From NCBI GenBank assembly GCA_922989275.2, contig OV277870.1, positions 72,604,579 through 72,668,578 on the forward strand: 64,000 bases of DNA, in the 5' to 3' direction. Numbering within the stretch: the stretch's first letter is position 1; each line of letters opens with the position of its first letter. The position numbers and the translations under genes are program-made. Positions 25,142 to 37,077 of this stretch are shown here, piece after piece. Source of the DNA: Gari tellinella (Eukaryota; Mollusca; Bivalvia; Cardiida; Psammobiidae). The notes beneath the pieces were generated by a model, which saw only the letters and a program-made list of their open reading frames with translations, was not told where the DNA came from and did not search any database.

Positions 25142-25494
25142 GTATAATAATGGACTTCCAACTCTGTGCAGTACGACCCTTTGGTGTAAAACGTTTTTTT
25201 TATTGTTGTTGTTATTTTGTTGTTTCTGAGAAGGATTTACGTCCACTAGAAGCCCTTTTATTGATGCATCCTCCCACGCATTGTGTCCCTGTGTAAAACC
25301 AACTCATTCAATAAATTTAAAACAATGTTATAGTGGGAAATAATTAAGCCGTAGTCAAAGTGTTTTTTTTTTTCAATTACAGTACTGATAACTACAAAGA
25401 GAAGGAAATAATGCATTACAATACCTCTAATAACATATTATGTTTCATTCAAATTAACCCGTATTCTTCCCATCGTGATTTGACTGGTATTTGC

Positions 25495-25558
25495 AAATAG
25501 TTTGGATCCAGATCAGACGCCGCGTAACGCGGCGTCTGATCTGGATTCAAATTGTTTG
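25495..25558. repeat. Solitary core-1 hairpin
   Basis: Near-perfect 64-bp palindrome with tip GCCGCGTAACGCGGC; no clear MITE ends around it. Confidence 0.8.
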
Positions 25559-25879
25559 ACGACCGCTTTAAGTGTGTGTTTTTTTCTTTTATTAAAAAAC
25601 AGAGGCAAATCGGGGATACGCAGAAATGGAGGGGGATCCGGGGGCTCCCCCGGGAACATTTGTATTTCTAGAATGGCGGAGATGCATTCTAGAGGGTATC
25701 TGGACCGAAAAGCTATAGTAATTAGTGATATGGATACACTTTGTTTTGTACAAATCCTATAGATATTTAGTTGTTGAGCAAACTTGGGCTACCCGAATAA
25801 ATGAATAGTATGTTGCCATTTCATCTTAATGAATTAATTGGTAAACTATGGTCTTAGAGATGATGTACCTGCTCAATAT

Positions 25880-26130
25880 TCAAACAGTGTATTTGGTCAT
25901 GCCGTGAGAAAACCGGACTTATTGCACTGCCAAATTGTGCAGACCTAGCACCGTCGACATCTCAGGCTCTGCATCTGAGTTTGGTCTCTACTACCAAACA
26001 GTGTATATACATGTTATACTATTTAACAAAGTATTGTATATGCTTTGAGTGACACACAGTTTAGATCAAGATCAGCCACCACGTGTTAGTCGTGGCGACT
26101 GGTCTTGATCTAAACTGTTTGAAATGAAAT
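25880..26130. mobile_element. Element with CACCACG-type core 1 (related to 33895-34085)
   Basis: The AACCGGACTTATTGCACTGC ... TCTGAGTTTGGTCT segment is shared with 33.9 kb. A perfect hairpin (CAGTTTAGATCAAGATCAGC / GGTCTTGATCTAAACTG) lies at ~26,052-26,120. Confidence 0.55.
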
Positions 26131-26369
26131 ATCACACCACTCATTTATATATACTAAGCCAAATAAAGAATATCATTTACATATAATATTCATACAAGGT
26201 GAAATACCGGTATGAGGGCAGAGGTGGTCCGTGGAGGTGGGAGGAAACGCACATCAATTTTCTGCATGTAAAGTGAAACCTCACTATTATGCCCACTAAA
26301 AGTTTTTCTAACTGATTGTGACAGCTTAAAGCAGGTGAAAGTAAAACAGAAAGCTCCTACATGTAAATG

Positions 26370-27140
26370 AGCCTTTTAGCTCCCCTGAGCTAGCTCAGGG
26401 TCAGCTTTTGCAATCCTTGAATGTTCGGCACCCGTCGTGGGTCGTCCCTCGTCAACAATTTTAGTGTTTACATTCTAGACGCCATCTTTCTCAAACTTTC
26501 TCAGAATGTGTATGCTTATAAAAGTTCAGATGAGTTCGATTATGGTTGAAATTGGCCTAAAATGTCAAGATTTATCTATCCTTGAATTGCTGAAAATGCT
26601 ATGTTTAACGGTCTTTACACTCTAGAGGCCACACTTTTAATTCAGTATTTTTCAAACTTGCTCAGATTGTATATGAGCATAAAAGTTTGAATAAGTGCGA
26701 TTATGGTTGAAATCACACCCATAGGTCAAGAGTTATCTGCCCTTGAATTGCTGAATACGCCATATCTAATAGCGTTTATACTCTTGCAACTACAGTTTTC
26801 AATGGATTTTGATTATACTTAACAGAGTAAATAGCTATAAGTTCTCGAAGGAGTCCAATTATTGTTGAAATCTATTAATTGTTGCAGTAGTAATCTGTCC
26901 TTGATATACTTTGAAATGCTAGAAAAGGCTTCATATTTCAGTATTGTTTAGGGTCTAGTTATCTGCCCTTGATGTACTCTACTATACTAGTATTATGAGG
27001 TTGTATTCCAAAATTGTTTACATGCTGTAGTACAAATTTGAATGGTTTAGACTAAACCGGGTGAAACTCAAAGGTAAAGCTATCAGGCTCCATTACAAGA
27101 GGTGAGCGATATCAGAACATTCAAGGGGCGAAGGCACTCT
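26370..27140 (+). repeat. ~160-bp tandem array (GCTCAGATTG family), forward
   Basis: Units contain CTTGAATTGCTGAAAATGC, CACTCTAGAGGCC and CTTGCTCAGATTGTATATG. The array is preceded by AGCTCCCCTGAGCTAGCTC and ends GGGGCGAAGGCACTCTTG. The same family lies in reverse at 62.7 kb. Confidence 0.75.
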
Positions 27141-27956
27141 TGTTTATATACTTTCACTTTGCTTTAGGCAGCCACCTGCCTTAAACACCAAACTATTTGT
27201 GTAAATTGGCTGTCGTAATTAAGATGTTTTACTTTATGTGTGTCTTTAGCTTTTGAATAGCAAAGCCGCTCTTAATAAAAGTATGCTTTTTAACCTTTTA
27301 GCGGAGTAGTTAAAGCAGAATGTCACTTCTTGCCCCGTATGCGTCATGTTGCGCACCAAGGGTTCGTCTGAGGCATATTCAGGCAATGAGCTTTGCAATC
27401 GGTATTCATTGCTTTCGACTGTACTTCTGCACGCCACGGAATTTCCGGGAGACGTCGTATCCCTGGGCTCTGAGTGTGTCTAGATCCACCCCAGTAGTCC
27501 TCCGTTGTTTATAGAAATGCAATTGTTAGTGACTCGGCGAACATATATTGTTCTCGACTTATTCAATTAGTGACTACTAATTTTCAAATTGTATATAAAT
27601 TGAGGCGAGCGAAGCGAGCCGGATTTATTTTTTTAGGGCAAAGCAGATCTAGAACATTTTTAACTCCAATTTATTTTCGACCAGAGACATTTTCAGACCT
27701 AACCCGGGTGAGGCATGATTTTTTGCGCATTTTTCAACTTTTTTAACTTTTTTAGTTTTTGGACTTTCGAAATTTAAAGTACGCAACTGCGTACTTTGCG
27801 TATGCCTAGGTACGCCCCTGTCTTTCATCACCAATTTTACCGTCTGCTTCAGCGGACGTCTACCCGCCATAAAATCGCCTGCTCTAATATTGTAGTTTGT
27901 ACTGTAATTTCAAATAGACTTGAGGCAGTATTATTATTGGAAATGACACAAAAATT
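27141..27956. other. Unassigned, locally GC-rich stretch
   Basis: Contains GGCGAGCGAAGCGAGCC (~27,602) and a GTACGCAACTGCGTAC palindrome (~27,779); ORFs on both strands lack recognisable domains. Confidence 0.45.
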
Positions 27957-28024
27957 GTCAAATAATTTGGATCCTAATCAGACACCGCGTCACGCGGCGC
28001 CTGGTTAGGATCTACACTATTTGC
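27957..28024. repeat. Solitary core-1 hairpin, variant
   Basis: CAAATAATTTGGATCCTAAT .. TTAGGATCTACACTATTTG with tip CACCGCGTCACGCGGCG; the arms have changed together. Confidence 0.7.
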
Positions 28025-28487
28025 AAAATCGCATTTGGATATAAAAGGGATATTATAATAGTTAAAAGCAGTCAGTCTCTGTGTTACTTGGGCGGGCGAT
28101 GCATGATTACTCCTTTGTGACCCCCAATTACCCTAGAAAAAAGGTTTAGGCTAAACCGCAGACACAAACATGTTTGGGCGGGAAAAAGTATCTTGTCGAC
28201 AATTTTTGCTTATTCAGACATAGTTTAGCAATTTATGTCACGTACGAAATTTAACATTTCCACTGCAAGGCGCGACTAAGCTTGCATTAGCTATCAGTTT
28301 GGGTCATAATCAGACGCAGAGTAACTTGTCGACTGATCAGCATTCGAATGTCTTTCCATTTGTGATTAGCATTTTTTATTTTTTAAAGACTTAAAAAACT
28401 AAGTGAAAAAATGCGATGATGCATAGACACGAAAGTATGGCAATACAAGCCAGGTCAAAGTGTATAACTTGATGCCCTTGGTTATCT

Positions 28488-28694
28488 TTAACTCCATTTA
28501 CTGCTTTAACCTGAGTACAGTGGTTATTTGTAAACAGTTTGGATCCTGATTAGACGCCGCGTAACGCGAAGTCTGGTCAGAATCTAAACGGTTTAATTTT
28601 AATATTTCTCAAGTCAAAAACCCTAAAATGTTGTGCGGCATAAAAAAAGACGACAATTGTTTAACATTTGCGTAATGGCAGTTGAATGCGTTAA
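28488..28694 (+). mobile_element. Family B MITE
   Basis: TTAACTCCATTTACTGC to GTAATGGCAGTTGAATGCG-TTAA; core 1 with tip GCCGCGTAACGCG. Confidence 0.75.
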
Positions 28695-29588
28695 TAGACA
28701 AATAAACAGAGTAGATATCGACGATACGACACAAGACGCGGTGCCAAATCAGGGAACAACTACCGGTATTTAGTTGTTGTTGTTGTTTCTGCTGAGGTTT
28801 ATAGTCCCGCATAAGCTTCATCAGATGCGTCATCCCATTGTCTCAGGATTGGGACAATGGTCAGCATCATGCCTATTATTGAGTGGACTTTTTTACCGGT
28901 ATTTACATGTACATGGAATAACGTAAACTTCAGCCTTTTACGCGGTTCAAAATTAGCCCCTTCATATACACATATAAAATAACTAATCATTGAAATTGAT
29001 TGTAAAACATTCCATTACGCTCGGGATAATACATATTATTCTTTCGCAAAAGTCGGTAAACCAATTCACAGGTACCAGTATGATTCAAATTTCTAGTTTC
29101 CCTATTTACTATTACAAACATAAAGGTACATTTCCTACCTTAACGGCCATTTTTAAAAGGGTTGCAATCGACAAGTGCCTTAAAAGAAGTCTATGAAAGT
29201 ATAATTTTCATAAATCAAAATTTTAAATAATAATTTCCCAGAATCTCATTGAATTTGGTCCGTTTATTTACAAGATATGCCACAAAATATAATACCATCG
29301 AACGTGGATATCACTGAGGTGACAGGCAGTATGTATCCGGCCATTTCAGTTTGTACCAAAGGTTTTCACTGGCAGATGGAACACACACCTCAATGTAGGT
29401 AGCTGTTGTGTCTGGCCTTTCGAAAGCCAATGAAAACAATCGTTAGAACTTGACACAGAATAACTCTAAAGTCATGGCGAACGACAATACGTGTACAATT
29501 TAGCAAGAACTAGAACAAACATAAGTGCCAAAATTACTTTCATAGGACCAAACTGTTTGACACTCATTTCAATAGTTTTAAATTTAAA

Positions 29589-29924
29589 TACAGTGCTCAC
29601 TCACTACGTACAGCAACCCTCAATGGGAGGTAAATAATGTGTGTGTTGTTCGGAGGGACTTGTTAAGGTAGGGAAAATTAATACCCTTATAGTACATTTG
29701 CAAACTGTTGAAACCAGATCAGACGCTACGTAACGCGTCAACTGTTTGGCACTCTCTGTTTCTTCTGTCAAAATTTCCAATATCACTTTGAGAGAAAAAC
29801 AGCAAACCACAATTTTAAGCAGACGATATTGCAACAGTGAAAGTGTTCGACATAAATGTCTTGTTTGTTGGAACAGCGACAATGGTTGTTGTTTGTAGGG
29901 TCGTTGTAGACATGGAACACTGTA
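29589..29924 (-). mobile_element. Family H MITE (H3)
   Basis: TACAGTGCTCACTCACTACG ... GTCGTTGTAGACATGGAACA-CTGTA; core 1 partly collapsed. Confidence 0.75.
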
Positions 29925-30411
29925 TGATAAGGCATGGCAGTGAACGGTTAATGCAACGTATATGAATAATCTGGTATCGCTAAAGTAAGACATAATAGGC
30001 GTGCTATAACCCATCATGTCTTCCCAACAGTTAGCTCCCTTAACTGCTCTTAGCTTTCGGTTCAAAATTACTTGGCTCTTGAATATGTCATTAGGTTGAG
30101 ATATTGAAGAATGGATATCGTCTATGGTAGTCATGGCCATTTTATGCCAATAAATAGTTAATTGATTTTCGAATATTTTTCTGCCAATAAAAAAATATGG
30201 AAATATAGTTGTTCTAAAAGTAGCTCTTAAAAGACGCTTTTATGTTTAAGACGGAGTGACTTCCTCGTCGGCTTTGCAATAAAAAGTTCAGTTATGATAA
30301 ATAAAAACTGGAAATCGACATTTTTTATCATAAAAAGATAAATATTAGATGCCAAGACATGTGTCTATTTATGCCTGTTCGATGCCGAAACTAAGTTATA
30401 CTACTTTATAT

Positions 30412-30599
30412 TTAACCCACTCATTATCATGATGTCATTTGCTTTAAACACTGTAGATCTAATCTCCTTTTATTTCTCTAATATGAGCTTCATGCAAAAG
30501 TAGTGTCGTAAATAAGTGTCAAATAGATTTGATTCTGATCTGGACCCAAACTATTTACAAATAGCCATTGTACCCGGTGTAAGGCAATGAAAAGGTTAC
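30412..30599 (+). mobile_element. Family B MITE, core partly lost
   Basis: TTAACCCACTCATTATCATG to GTAAGGCAATGAAAAGGTTA; only the core-1 edges remain. Confidence 0.6.
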
Positions 30600-30648
30600 A
30601 TAATTGTAGAGCACACGTTGGTCTTTTTTACAATTCTATATACAGTCG

Positions 30649-30904
30649 CAGGGCTGCCATAAGTTGATCATAAAATTCCTAAGATTTCAATTGTACAATT
30701 TTTCAGACGCAATTTTACTAATCGTACCTTTACCCCATAGTCTGTTTCTTGTTTTGAAGACACGTGACTGCTTAAAACAGATTGAAAGGAAAGCAGAATG
30801 CGCCTTAAGGCGCATTCTGCTTTACTTTCAGCCTGTTTTAAGCTACCATCTACCAGGATAAAAATCCGAAGACTTAGGAAAAATCCGGAGAAATGGCAGC
30901 CCTG
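30649..30904 (-). mobile_element. Family D MITE (D4)
   Basis: CAGGGCTGCCATAAGTTG ... GGCAGCCCTG flanked by CAGTCG on both sides. A family G element starts at the right boundary. Confidence 0.9.
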
Positions 30905-31116
30905 CAGTCGTAAATAGATACTTCAAACTCACTTAAATCGATCGTACCAACAGTATTTACTATGTTGAAATTCGATAAGTCGATCTCGGTTAAGTCGAAC
31001 ATACCCATATTTCAAAGCTCAATCGCAATAACGGTCACTTATATAATTTTGAAATACGGGTGTGTTTGAACTTACGCGAGTTCGAAGTACAAAATGTATA
31101 TCGAGTTTCGACTGTA
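30905..31116. mobile_element. Family G MITE, diverged
   Basis: CAGTCGTAAATAGATACTTC ... TATCGAGTTTCGACTGTA; abuts D4. Confidence 0.6.
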
Positions 31117-31358
31117 AATAAAATGTTTCATTTTCACGAAGTGTGAACAACACAGTTTCTTTCTCGTTTCTGTTCTAATTGTTTGTAAGTGGTTTGATGA
31201 TGTTTTGATTTTTGTGATTATCGCTGATGTGTTGGCATGAACTCTAGACGAGAATTGGGAATATTTATCGATAATTGCAATCACCAACCAATCAGATTTC
31301 TACGCCATCGTCAGACAGCCCTGTCATACAAAATTCAGAGGGCGCTGTCAACCTTGCG

Positions 31359-31490
31359 TTAACTCCTTCACTGCCTTACCTCGTGTACCATGATTATTTG
31401 CAAACAGTTTGTAACCTTAACAAACGCCGCGTAACGCAACGTCTGATCATGGTCCAAATCTTTTGACACTCAATTATATTTTAGGTTAAA
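31359..31490 (+). mobile_element. Family B MITE, left part
   Basis: TTAACTCCTTCACTGCCTTA with core 1 (CAAACAGTTTGTAACC / CATGGTCCAAATC); the right end is lost. Confidence 0.6.
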
Positions 31491-32217
31491 ATACCCACAA
31501 TTTAATTTGAGAAAACAAAAGCAATAAAAAAATCTACGTTCTTGAGAGCACTGGTGATGGTACAGACGTATGGAGTAAAAAGTTTACTTATAGTGAAAAT
31601 TCTGAAATAACAATATTTCTTTTTTAATGTATCTCATGATAGGATTTGAAACTACTTATTCTATATTATTCCTATGAATATTATTATATAGAGCGACCTT
31701 ACAACATTTAATAATACCTTAAAGGGTATGTAAACCGGACTTTGCTTAAACACTATTTAATGAATGATTCCATGACACGTGAATATTTTTTCAAGCATAT
31801 TTGGAGATTACCTATACATAAAGCCTTTAAGCTTTTTTTCAACAGCCGCGGAATCGACCGTGGGGATACCCTCGGTACCGCCGCATTTCCAGGCAGCATG
31901 CCACTTTCCTTTGTACACAAAAGAAAGCGAAAGCAGATTCTACTAATTTTATGATCATCATATTTACTGCACTTATTCACTATAAGTTTAACTGTTTCTT
32001 CTGTTCAATACAGTTCTCAAAATCAATAGATTTTTCGTTTTTTAAGGAACTGATAATATCCTGCGATATATCTGGGTGTTACTTTCGTGAAAGGATGAAG
32101 ACAGGAATGAGAGAAAATGTGGATGCTGTCTACAGATGGTTTCAAAGATTGAAACCATAAAAACCAGACGACAATTATTAAAAATTGGTGACGTCATGGC
32201 AGTAAACGGGTAACACG

Positions 32218-32466
32218 TACGTGGAGAATCTGTTATTCTTTCCCGTTTAAACGCAATCGTACGCAAACGCAAAGCACTAAAACGTAGAAAAGAACATTTT
32301 TTGGACAATTCTGATAATTCATGTTTATCTTGGTGGCAAACAGTTTGGAGCCTGATCAGACGCCGGGTTACCCGGCGTCTGATCTGGCTCCAAACTTTTT
32401 GCACTGCAAATAATAGTTTTAGCGTAAACGCGTTTATTGGGAAAGAATAACACATTCTCCACTGTA
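32218..32466 (+). mobile_element. Family A MITE (A11)
   Basis: Complete except for a 1-bp loss in the left terminus (TACGTGGAGAATC). Confidence 0.9.
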
Positions 32467-32723
32467 AGCCTTTCATGGTTGTACACTGTCTTGTCCTGGT
32501 ACAGAGGAAAGGTAACGCTTCCAAATATGACAGGTGGCTACTTAAAACAGACTGAAAGTAAAGCAGAAAGCTCCCAAAGAAGCATTCTGCTCTAATCCAT
32601 TGACTGCTAGTGTATCGCCTGTTTGAACGTTGTCGTCTGTTTCTATTTCTCAAATCAAGATCATTTAAGTTTAACGAAGATGAGTTACAAACAGTTTAGG
32701 CTCTATATGCTCGACCAGAAAGT

Positions 32724-32935
32724 TTAACCCATTCACTGCCATGACGTCATCAATTTCAAACAATTGTTGTCTTCTGTTTTTATTATTAAAATTGAAGTTT
32801 TTCTACTTAAGAAATATTGATGTAAGTGTCAAACAGTTTGGATCCTGATCATCGCCGCCTTTCTCGGTATCTGATAAGGATCCAACTTGTTTTCAAATAA
32901 CTACCATGCTCGGGGTAAGACGGTGAATGGGTTAA
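32724..32935 (+). mobile_element. Family B MITE
   Basis: TTAACCCATTCACTGCCATG to AGACGGTGAATGGGTTAA; core 1 with a diverged tip. Confidence 0.85.
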
Positions 32936-33041
32936 ATATTGGCTCTAATATTATGTTCTACATTTTATTTAAATCTATGTAAATCTAGATATATGCTTTA
33001 AAAATGCAAATAACCGCCATTTGACGGACATTTGCAACAGT

Positions 33042-33258
33042 TTAATCCCTTCACTGCCTTACTCCGAATACACTAGTAATTTGAAAACAGTTTGGATCCT
33101 GATCAGACGCCGCGTAACGCGGCGTCTGATCAGGATACAAACTGTTTTACACTCATTTCAATATTGCTTAAGTCAAAATAACTAAATATTTAATTTTAGA
33201 AATAAAAGCAGACGGCAATTCTTTAAAATTGATGACGTCATGGCAGTGAAGGGGTTAA
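33042..33258 (+). mobile_element. Family B MITE, reference copy
   Basis: TTAATCCCTTCACTGCC to GGCAGTGAAGGGGTTAA, TTAA at both ends. Core 1 at ~33,087-33,152 has tip GCCGCGTAACGCGGC, and a TGACGTCATGGCAG subterminal repeat lies at the right. Confidence 0.9.
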
Positions 33259-33419
33259 ATCAAGATCAGATACCCTGTACCCTGGCGCCTGAGCCGGATC
33301 AAAGCTACAAAATGTACGTACACTTCCTATTTGGTGTTCTCATTTTACCAAAATTACTGTCACATCACTCTATTTTGATAAATAATGTGTAGCTTTTTTA
33401 ACAAACGTAGCTACTTGGA

Positions 33420-33545
33420 AAGCAGCAAATAAGGTATGCGGTATTTTTTGTAGTACCTGTTGCAGATGCATGTACAATGTATATGATTATGTACTATGTG
33501 CACATCAATAAAAAGTATATGTTCTATTCTGTTCTGTTCTATTCC
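33420..33545 (+). repeat. LINE/SINE 3' tail ending in (TTCTG)n
   Basis: CAATAAAAAGTATATG precedes TTCTATTCTGTTCTGTTC, comparable to the reverse tail at 61057. The body upstream is short and unrecognised. Confidence 0.45.
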
Positions 33546-33689
33546 CGTCTATTTTTATGTCGGTATTTTTAGCAAATGTAATAAATACAAATAATTTTCT
33601 GAGACACACGTCTCCCAGTCCCTGCTATATTTGATGACCAATTATTTGTATACAATGTCGTACCTGATAATGATAAAAATACCCTTTCG

Positions 33690-33830
33690 AAAGTGTGTGA
33701 CTTCTTCAATTATAATTATCAATAAAATCAGATGCTCGCCGAAGGTAAGACTAACCGCCGGAACATTGGTCTAGACCGGATGTCACTGTGGGTCACACAT
33801 TACCGTCTTCATGAAGCTTGCCATCCCGAA
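33690..33830. repeat. Dispersed unclassified repeat, copy 1
   Basis: TTATCAATAAAATCAGATG, CTAGACCGGATGTCACTG and GGTCACACATTA recur at 36,525-36,650; a weaker match is at 35,190-35,260. Confidence 0.55.
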
Positions 33831-33894
33831 TATATGCATTTAGTATAAACGTATATGCTTAGCTCCATATCTTTAATATAAACACAATTGAGCC

Positions 33895-34085
33895 GTTCCA
33901 TGACAAAACCAGCCTTATTGCATTGCAATCAAGTATCTATATCTGAGTTTGGTATAACATTTCCAAATACCATCATTTATATAATACTGACAGCTACATA
34001 AAATGCTTTAGATGCATGTGGGTGTCAATCAATATAGACCAAGACCAGCCGCCTTACCTTGATCTACAGTGTTTGAACTGCAATA
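33895..34085. mobile_element. Diverged copy of the 25.9-kb element
   Basis: AACCAGCCTTATTGCATTGC ... TATCTGAGTTTGGTAT, then AGACCAAGACCAGCCGCCTT.. with collapsed hairpin. Confidence 0.45.
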
Positions 34086-34188
34086 AGCCATGTTTTTTTC
34101 ATGGCAATGTATGCAATGCCCATATATTTTCTGCTGATATTTTTCAAATTTACACAGATCTGTGACAGACACTCCGCATGAAATACAC

Positions 34189-34320
34189 TACAGTGAAGAA
34201 AACGTTATTCTTTCCCGTTTAAACGCAAACGAAAAACATTAAAATGAAGAAAATTACAACTTCTTGACCATTTCGAATGTTGAGTTTAACCTGGGGGCAA
34301 ACAGTTTGGAGCCTGATCTC
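34189..34320 (+). mobile_element. Family A MITE, 5' half (A12), broken by a family E MITE
   Basis: It runs from TACAGTGAAGAAAACG to the left core-1 arm (CAGTTTGGAGCCTGATC), where the E-type element at 34319-34570 begins. Confidence 0.75.
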
Positions 34321-34570
34321 TAACCATTTCCTCCCTGAAACTTCAAACGAACAATTCCTCTTTCAAATTCAGTATAGCCCATTTTGACTGTTAATGTTTG
34401 TTTTGTCAACGCATTGTAGTGTGACAAACAGTGCAGACCCTGATCAGAGGGTTCATTTAGGAACAATCTGATCCAGGTATACACCGTTTGCATAGGACAC
34501 GCGTACTCTGTACATGTACATTGTTTACAGAGAACGCACATGTATATGTGTGCCTAGAGTTCAAAGGAAA
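34319..34570 (+). mobile_element. Family E MITE, inserted in A12
   Basis: CTAACCATTTCCTCCCTGAA, hairpin CAAACAGTGCAGACCC..., then GCCTAGAGTTCAAAGG; diverged copy of the element at 38858. Confidence 0.65.
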
Positions 34571-34847
34571 CAAAATGAATCGCAAATGCAATGCAGTAAA
34601 ATGTAGAAAAAGGACATTTGTTTGGAAATATTAGTTTGTTTATATCAAGACTTCAAGCAAAAAACCAACAGATGAGCTCATATCAGACACCATTTTTTTT
34701 GGCGAGTGATCCGGTTGCAAGCTGTTTGAAACCGACTTTCTTTCTACAAGTACGAACGTGTTTGGTGGTGGCAAATACTGGTTGCTTGCGAGACGTTCGT
34801 TTTAGCATTGTGTGACAATACACTTATGTGGATCTCGTCTGGTAGTT

Positions 34848-35103
34848 TACAGTAAGTGGAGAAAACGTTATTCTTTCCCGTTTAAACGCAAACGAAACAC
34901 AAACGCAATACACTTAAATGTAGAAAAATAACAACTTTTTGACATTTCTGACTATTGATATTAAACTGAGTGGCAAACAGTTTGGAGCCTAATCAGACGC
35001 CGGGTTACCCGGCGTCTGATCTGGCTCCAAACTGTTTACAATGGAAATAATAGTTTTGGCGTAAACGCGTTTATAGGCAAAGATTAACGTTTTCTCCGCT
35101 GTA
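34848..35103 (+). mobile_element. Family A MITE (A13)
   Basis: Complete copy with a small duplication in the left terminus (TACAGTAAGTGGAG). Confidence 0.9.
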
Positions 35104-35349
35104 GCAATGTTACGATTGGCACTGATTGTCTCACAAAGACGCCATTACATCCATGCATACAAGGACCACGGTCATTTGTATACAAAAGTACATGTAATTG
35201 CAATTATCGATAAAATCAAAGACTGTCCTAGTGTATGACTGCCTTGCAGCATGTGCCAGACACGAATGCATTGTGTTTTACGCGTGTCATCTCAATTGAA
35301 TATTTATGTCAAGCGGCATCTCTCATGCAGCATACTTTTATTTACCAAT

Positions 35350-35590
35350 TTCTACTTAAATACGCATTTTTCGCCTTTACTTTATTTCTTCACTGAAGAA
35401 AAGAGTTCCATTTCATACAGTCCTTAATATGCGCCATAAGAAAATATTGTCAATATCCTAGAAGAAAGTAGCTGAACGCCGACTAAAAGTAAAGCAGAAT
35501 GCTCATTAAGGCGAAGTCTGCTTTACTTTCATTCCTGATTGTAGTGTTCACATGTCTTCAAATCTAGATACAGGTTATAAAAGTAAAGCA
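35350..35590 (+). mobile_element. Family C MITE, degenerate (C7)
   Basis: TTTCTTCACTGAAGAAAAGAG and a diverged core 2 remain. The right end is replaced by a second stretch of the core arm (AAAGTAAAGCAGAATTCGC) just before a family A copy. Confidence 0.55.
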
Positions 35591-35614
35591 GAATTCGCAT
35601 TTACATGCATTTCA

Positions 35615-35864
35615 TACAGTGGAGAATCTGTTATTCTTTCCCGATAAACGCGTTTACGCTAAAACTATTTTTTCTTTTACAAACAGTTTGGAACCAGATC
35701 AGACGCCGGGTAACCCGGCGTCTGATCAGGCTCCAAACTGTTTGCCACCAAGATAAACATGAAATATCAGAATTGTCCAAAAGTTGTTCTTTTCTACGTT
35801 TTAGTGCTTTGCGTTTGCATACGTTTGCGTTTAAACGGGAAAGAATAACAGATTATCCACTGTA
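35615..35864 (-). mobile_element. Family A MITE (A14)
   Basis: Complete copy ~1.07 kb upstream of the HES start codon. Confidence 0.93.
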
Positions 35865-36129
35865 TACAAACAAAATTGAGGCACACAGTCAGTCTTGTAT
35901 TGAGCGGCCACTCAATTGCCTGTTGAAGACCTTTAGTTACACTTTTAAAAAGACTAGTTAATGTTGAATAAAGGATGAAAACAATGCAGAAAACTATCTG
36001 CATCATTTCTTTTTGCATTTAGCAATTACTTATATAGAGTGATGTTCATGCTAGTTCATTTAGCGGCTCACTTAAAACAAGATATTCTTAAACTGGTGGC
36101 AAGTACAAATAGTTGGCGTCCCAAAATAT

Positions 36130-36315
36130 TTAACCCTTTTACCCATAAGTACCCTTTTTTACGTCTTTAATTCATTCCTCCACTTTAGAAAATAGTTTCA
36201 TTTTTTACAGTACGTCATGATTACATATAATAAGAATTATTTGAGTATCCTATATAGCAGATGACAGCTTCACGCAGGCCGAAAGTAAAGCAGAAAGCAT
36301 CTGAACAGTCATTGC
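36130..36315 (+). mobile_element. Family C MITE, 5' half only (C8), upstream of HES
   Basis: TTAACCCTTTTACCCATAAG to the left arm of core 2 (GAAAGTAAAGCAGAAAGC), then truncated. It lies ~620 bp upstream of the HES ATG. Confidence 0.65.
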
Positions 36316-36367
36316 AGAGATTTTTTGTAAATAAAAAAATCTGATAGATCTATACATGTAAAAGTTT

Positions 36368-36375
36368 CGTGGGAA
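36368..36375 (+). promoter_or_regulatory. Candidate Su(H)/CSL site upstream of HES
   Basis: CGTGGGAA matches the YGTGRGAA consensus of the Notch effector Su(H)/CSL, 563 bp upstream of the HES start codon. A reverse-oriented TTCCCACG occurs in intron 1 at 37920-37927. HES genes are classical Notch targets, but single 8-mers occur often by chance, so this is only suggestive. Confidence 0.3.
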
Positions 36376-36524
36376 ATATTCCACTTCTGTCTTTGTTGTC
36401 TGTATCGGCAAGTGCAAGTCTGGCCGATGTCTATGTCCTCGGTCGTCCCGTCCCTAAAGTTGATTTCCATTGATTAAGCAATTATAATTTATCAATGCAT
36501 GTATCTCGCTCGTGTTAAAGAAAG

Positions 36525-36650
36525 TGTGTCATTTGTTCATATTTGTCATTATCGATAAAATCAGATGATCGCCGTGTGTATGATTTCCGCCATACCGTTA
36601 GTCCAGACCGGATATGACTGTATGTCACACGTTTGGATCTTATCGATCTT
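36525..36650. repeat. Dispersed unclassified repeat, copy 2 (HES upstream region)
   Basis: ATTATCGATAAAATCAGATG then AGACCGGATATGACTG and TGTCACACG, as at 33.7 kb. Confidence 0.55.
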
Positions 36651-36783
36651 GTCATGGTCATTGTTTAGCACAGTCCCCTGATCTGTTTTTGATATGTTTC
36701 ATTTTTGCGTTAAGTAATGAACAATTATGCTTTTGACACAATCTTTGCGTTTTGTTTTTGTCGACTCCCCCACCCACTGCGAA

Positions 36784-36791
36784 TATATAAA
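36784..36791 (+). promoter_or_regulatory. Probable TATA box of the HES gene
   Basis: TATATAAA lies 140-147 bp upstream of the HES ATG at 36931, a spacing that leaves a 5'UTR of roughly 115 nt. The position and match are seen. Promoter function is inferred from the compact TATA promoters usual in HES genes. Confidence 0.55.
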
Positions 36792-36930
36792 CCAAACTCA
36801 ACACGTAACTTTCAAATTATTTGATGTTTATGTTTGATGAAGTAATCAATTTGAGTCACTTGTTTCTGTGTTAAGTTTAAGTACAAAGTGCATTTGACTA
36901 GTTCTTTAAAACATACTCTCCTTTCTCGCG

Positions 36931-36990
36931 ATGGACATGTTTAACAAAAAGGATATTGTTGGAGAGATGTCACCCACCAACCATCGAAGA
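36931..36990 (+). CDS. HES/hairy-like bHLH-Orange repressor, exon 1
   Basis: This 60-nt exon runs from ATG GAC ATG to CGA AGA and is followed by the splice donor GTATGT at 36991. It encodes 20 residues ending T-N-H-R-R. Exon 2 begins L-K-K-P, so joining the two phase-0 exons puts the Arg pair directly in front of the bHLH basic region, where HES exon 1 normally ends. No family protein was aligned, so the assignment rests on four things: phase, donor, the basic residues at the junction, and the TATA box upstream. The first ATG of the open stretch was taken; a second Met at codon 3 is possible. Intron 1 (36991-40943) is 3,953 bp and full of MITEs. Confidence 0.78.
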
Positions 36991-37077
36991 GTATGTATCA
37001 TTACATAAAAATGGAGGAGTTGATATCAATAATCATGTTCCGTTATTAAAACGAAACTAAAAAAAAAAAGAAAAAAG

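Noticed and set aside
27246..27514. Overlapping ORFs on both strands in a GC-richer patch
   Set aside because: Short, overlapping and without recognisable motifs.
29604..30140. 178-aa minus-strand ORF
   Set aside because: Its 3' part is a family H MITE. The first ~70 codons are outside repeats but match nothing I recognise and lack a clear gene structure.
32042..32653. 203-aa minus-strand ORF
   Set aside because: Chains a family A MITE with a core-2 fragment and flanking sequence; no domain.
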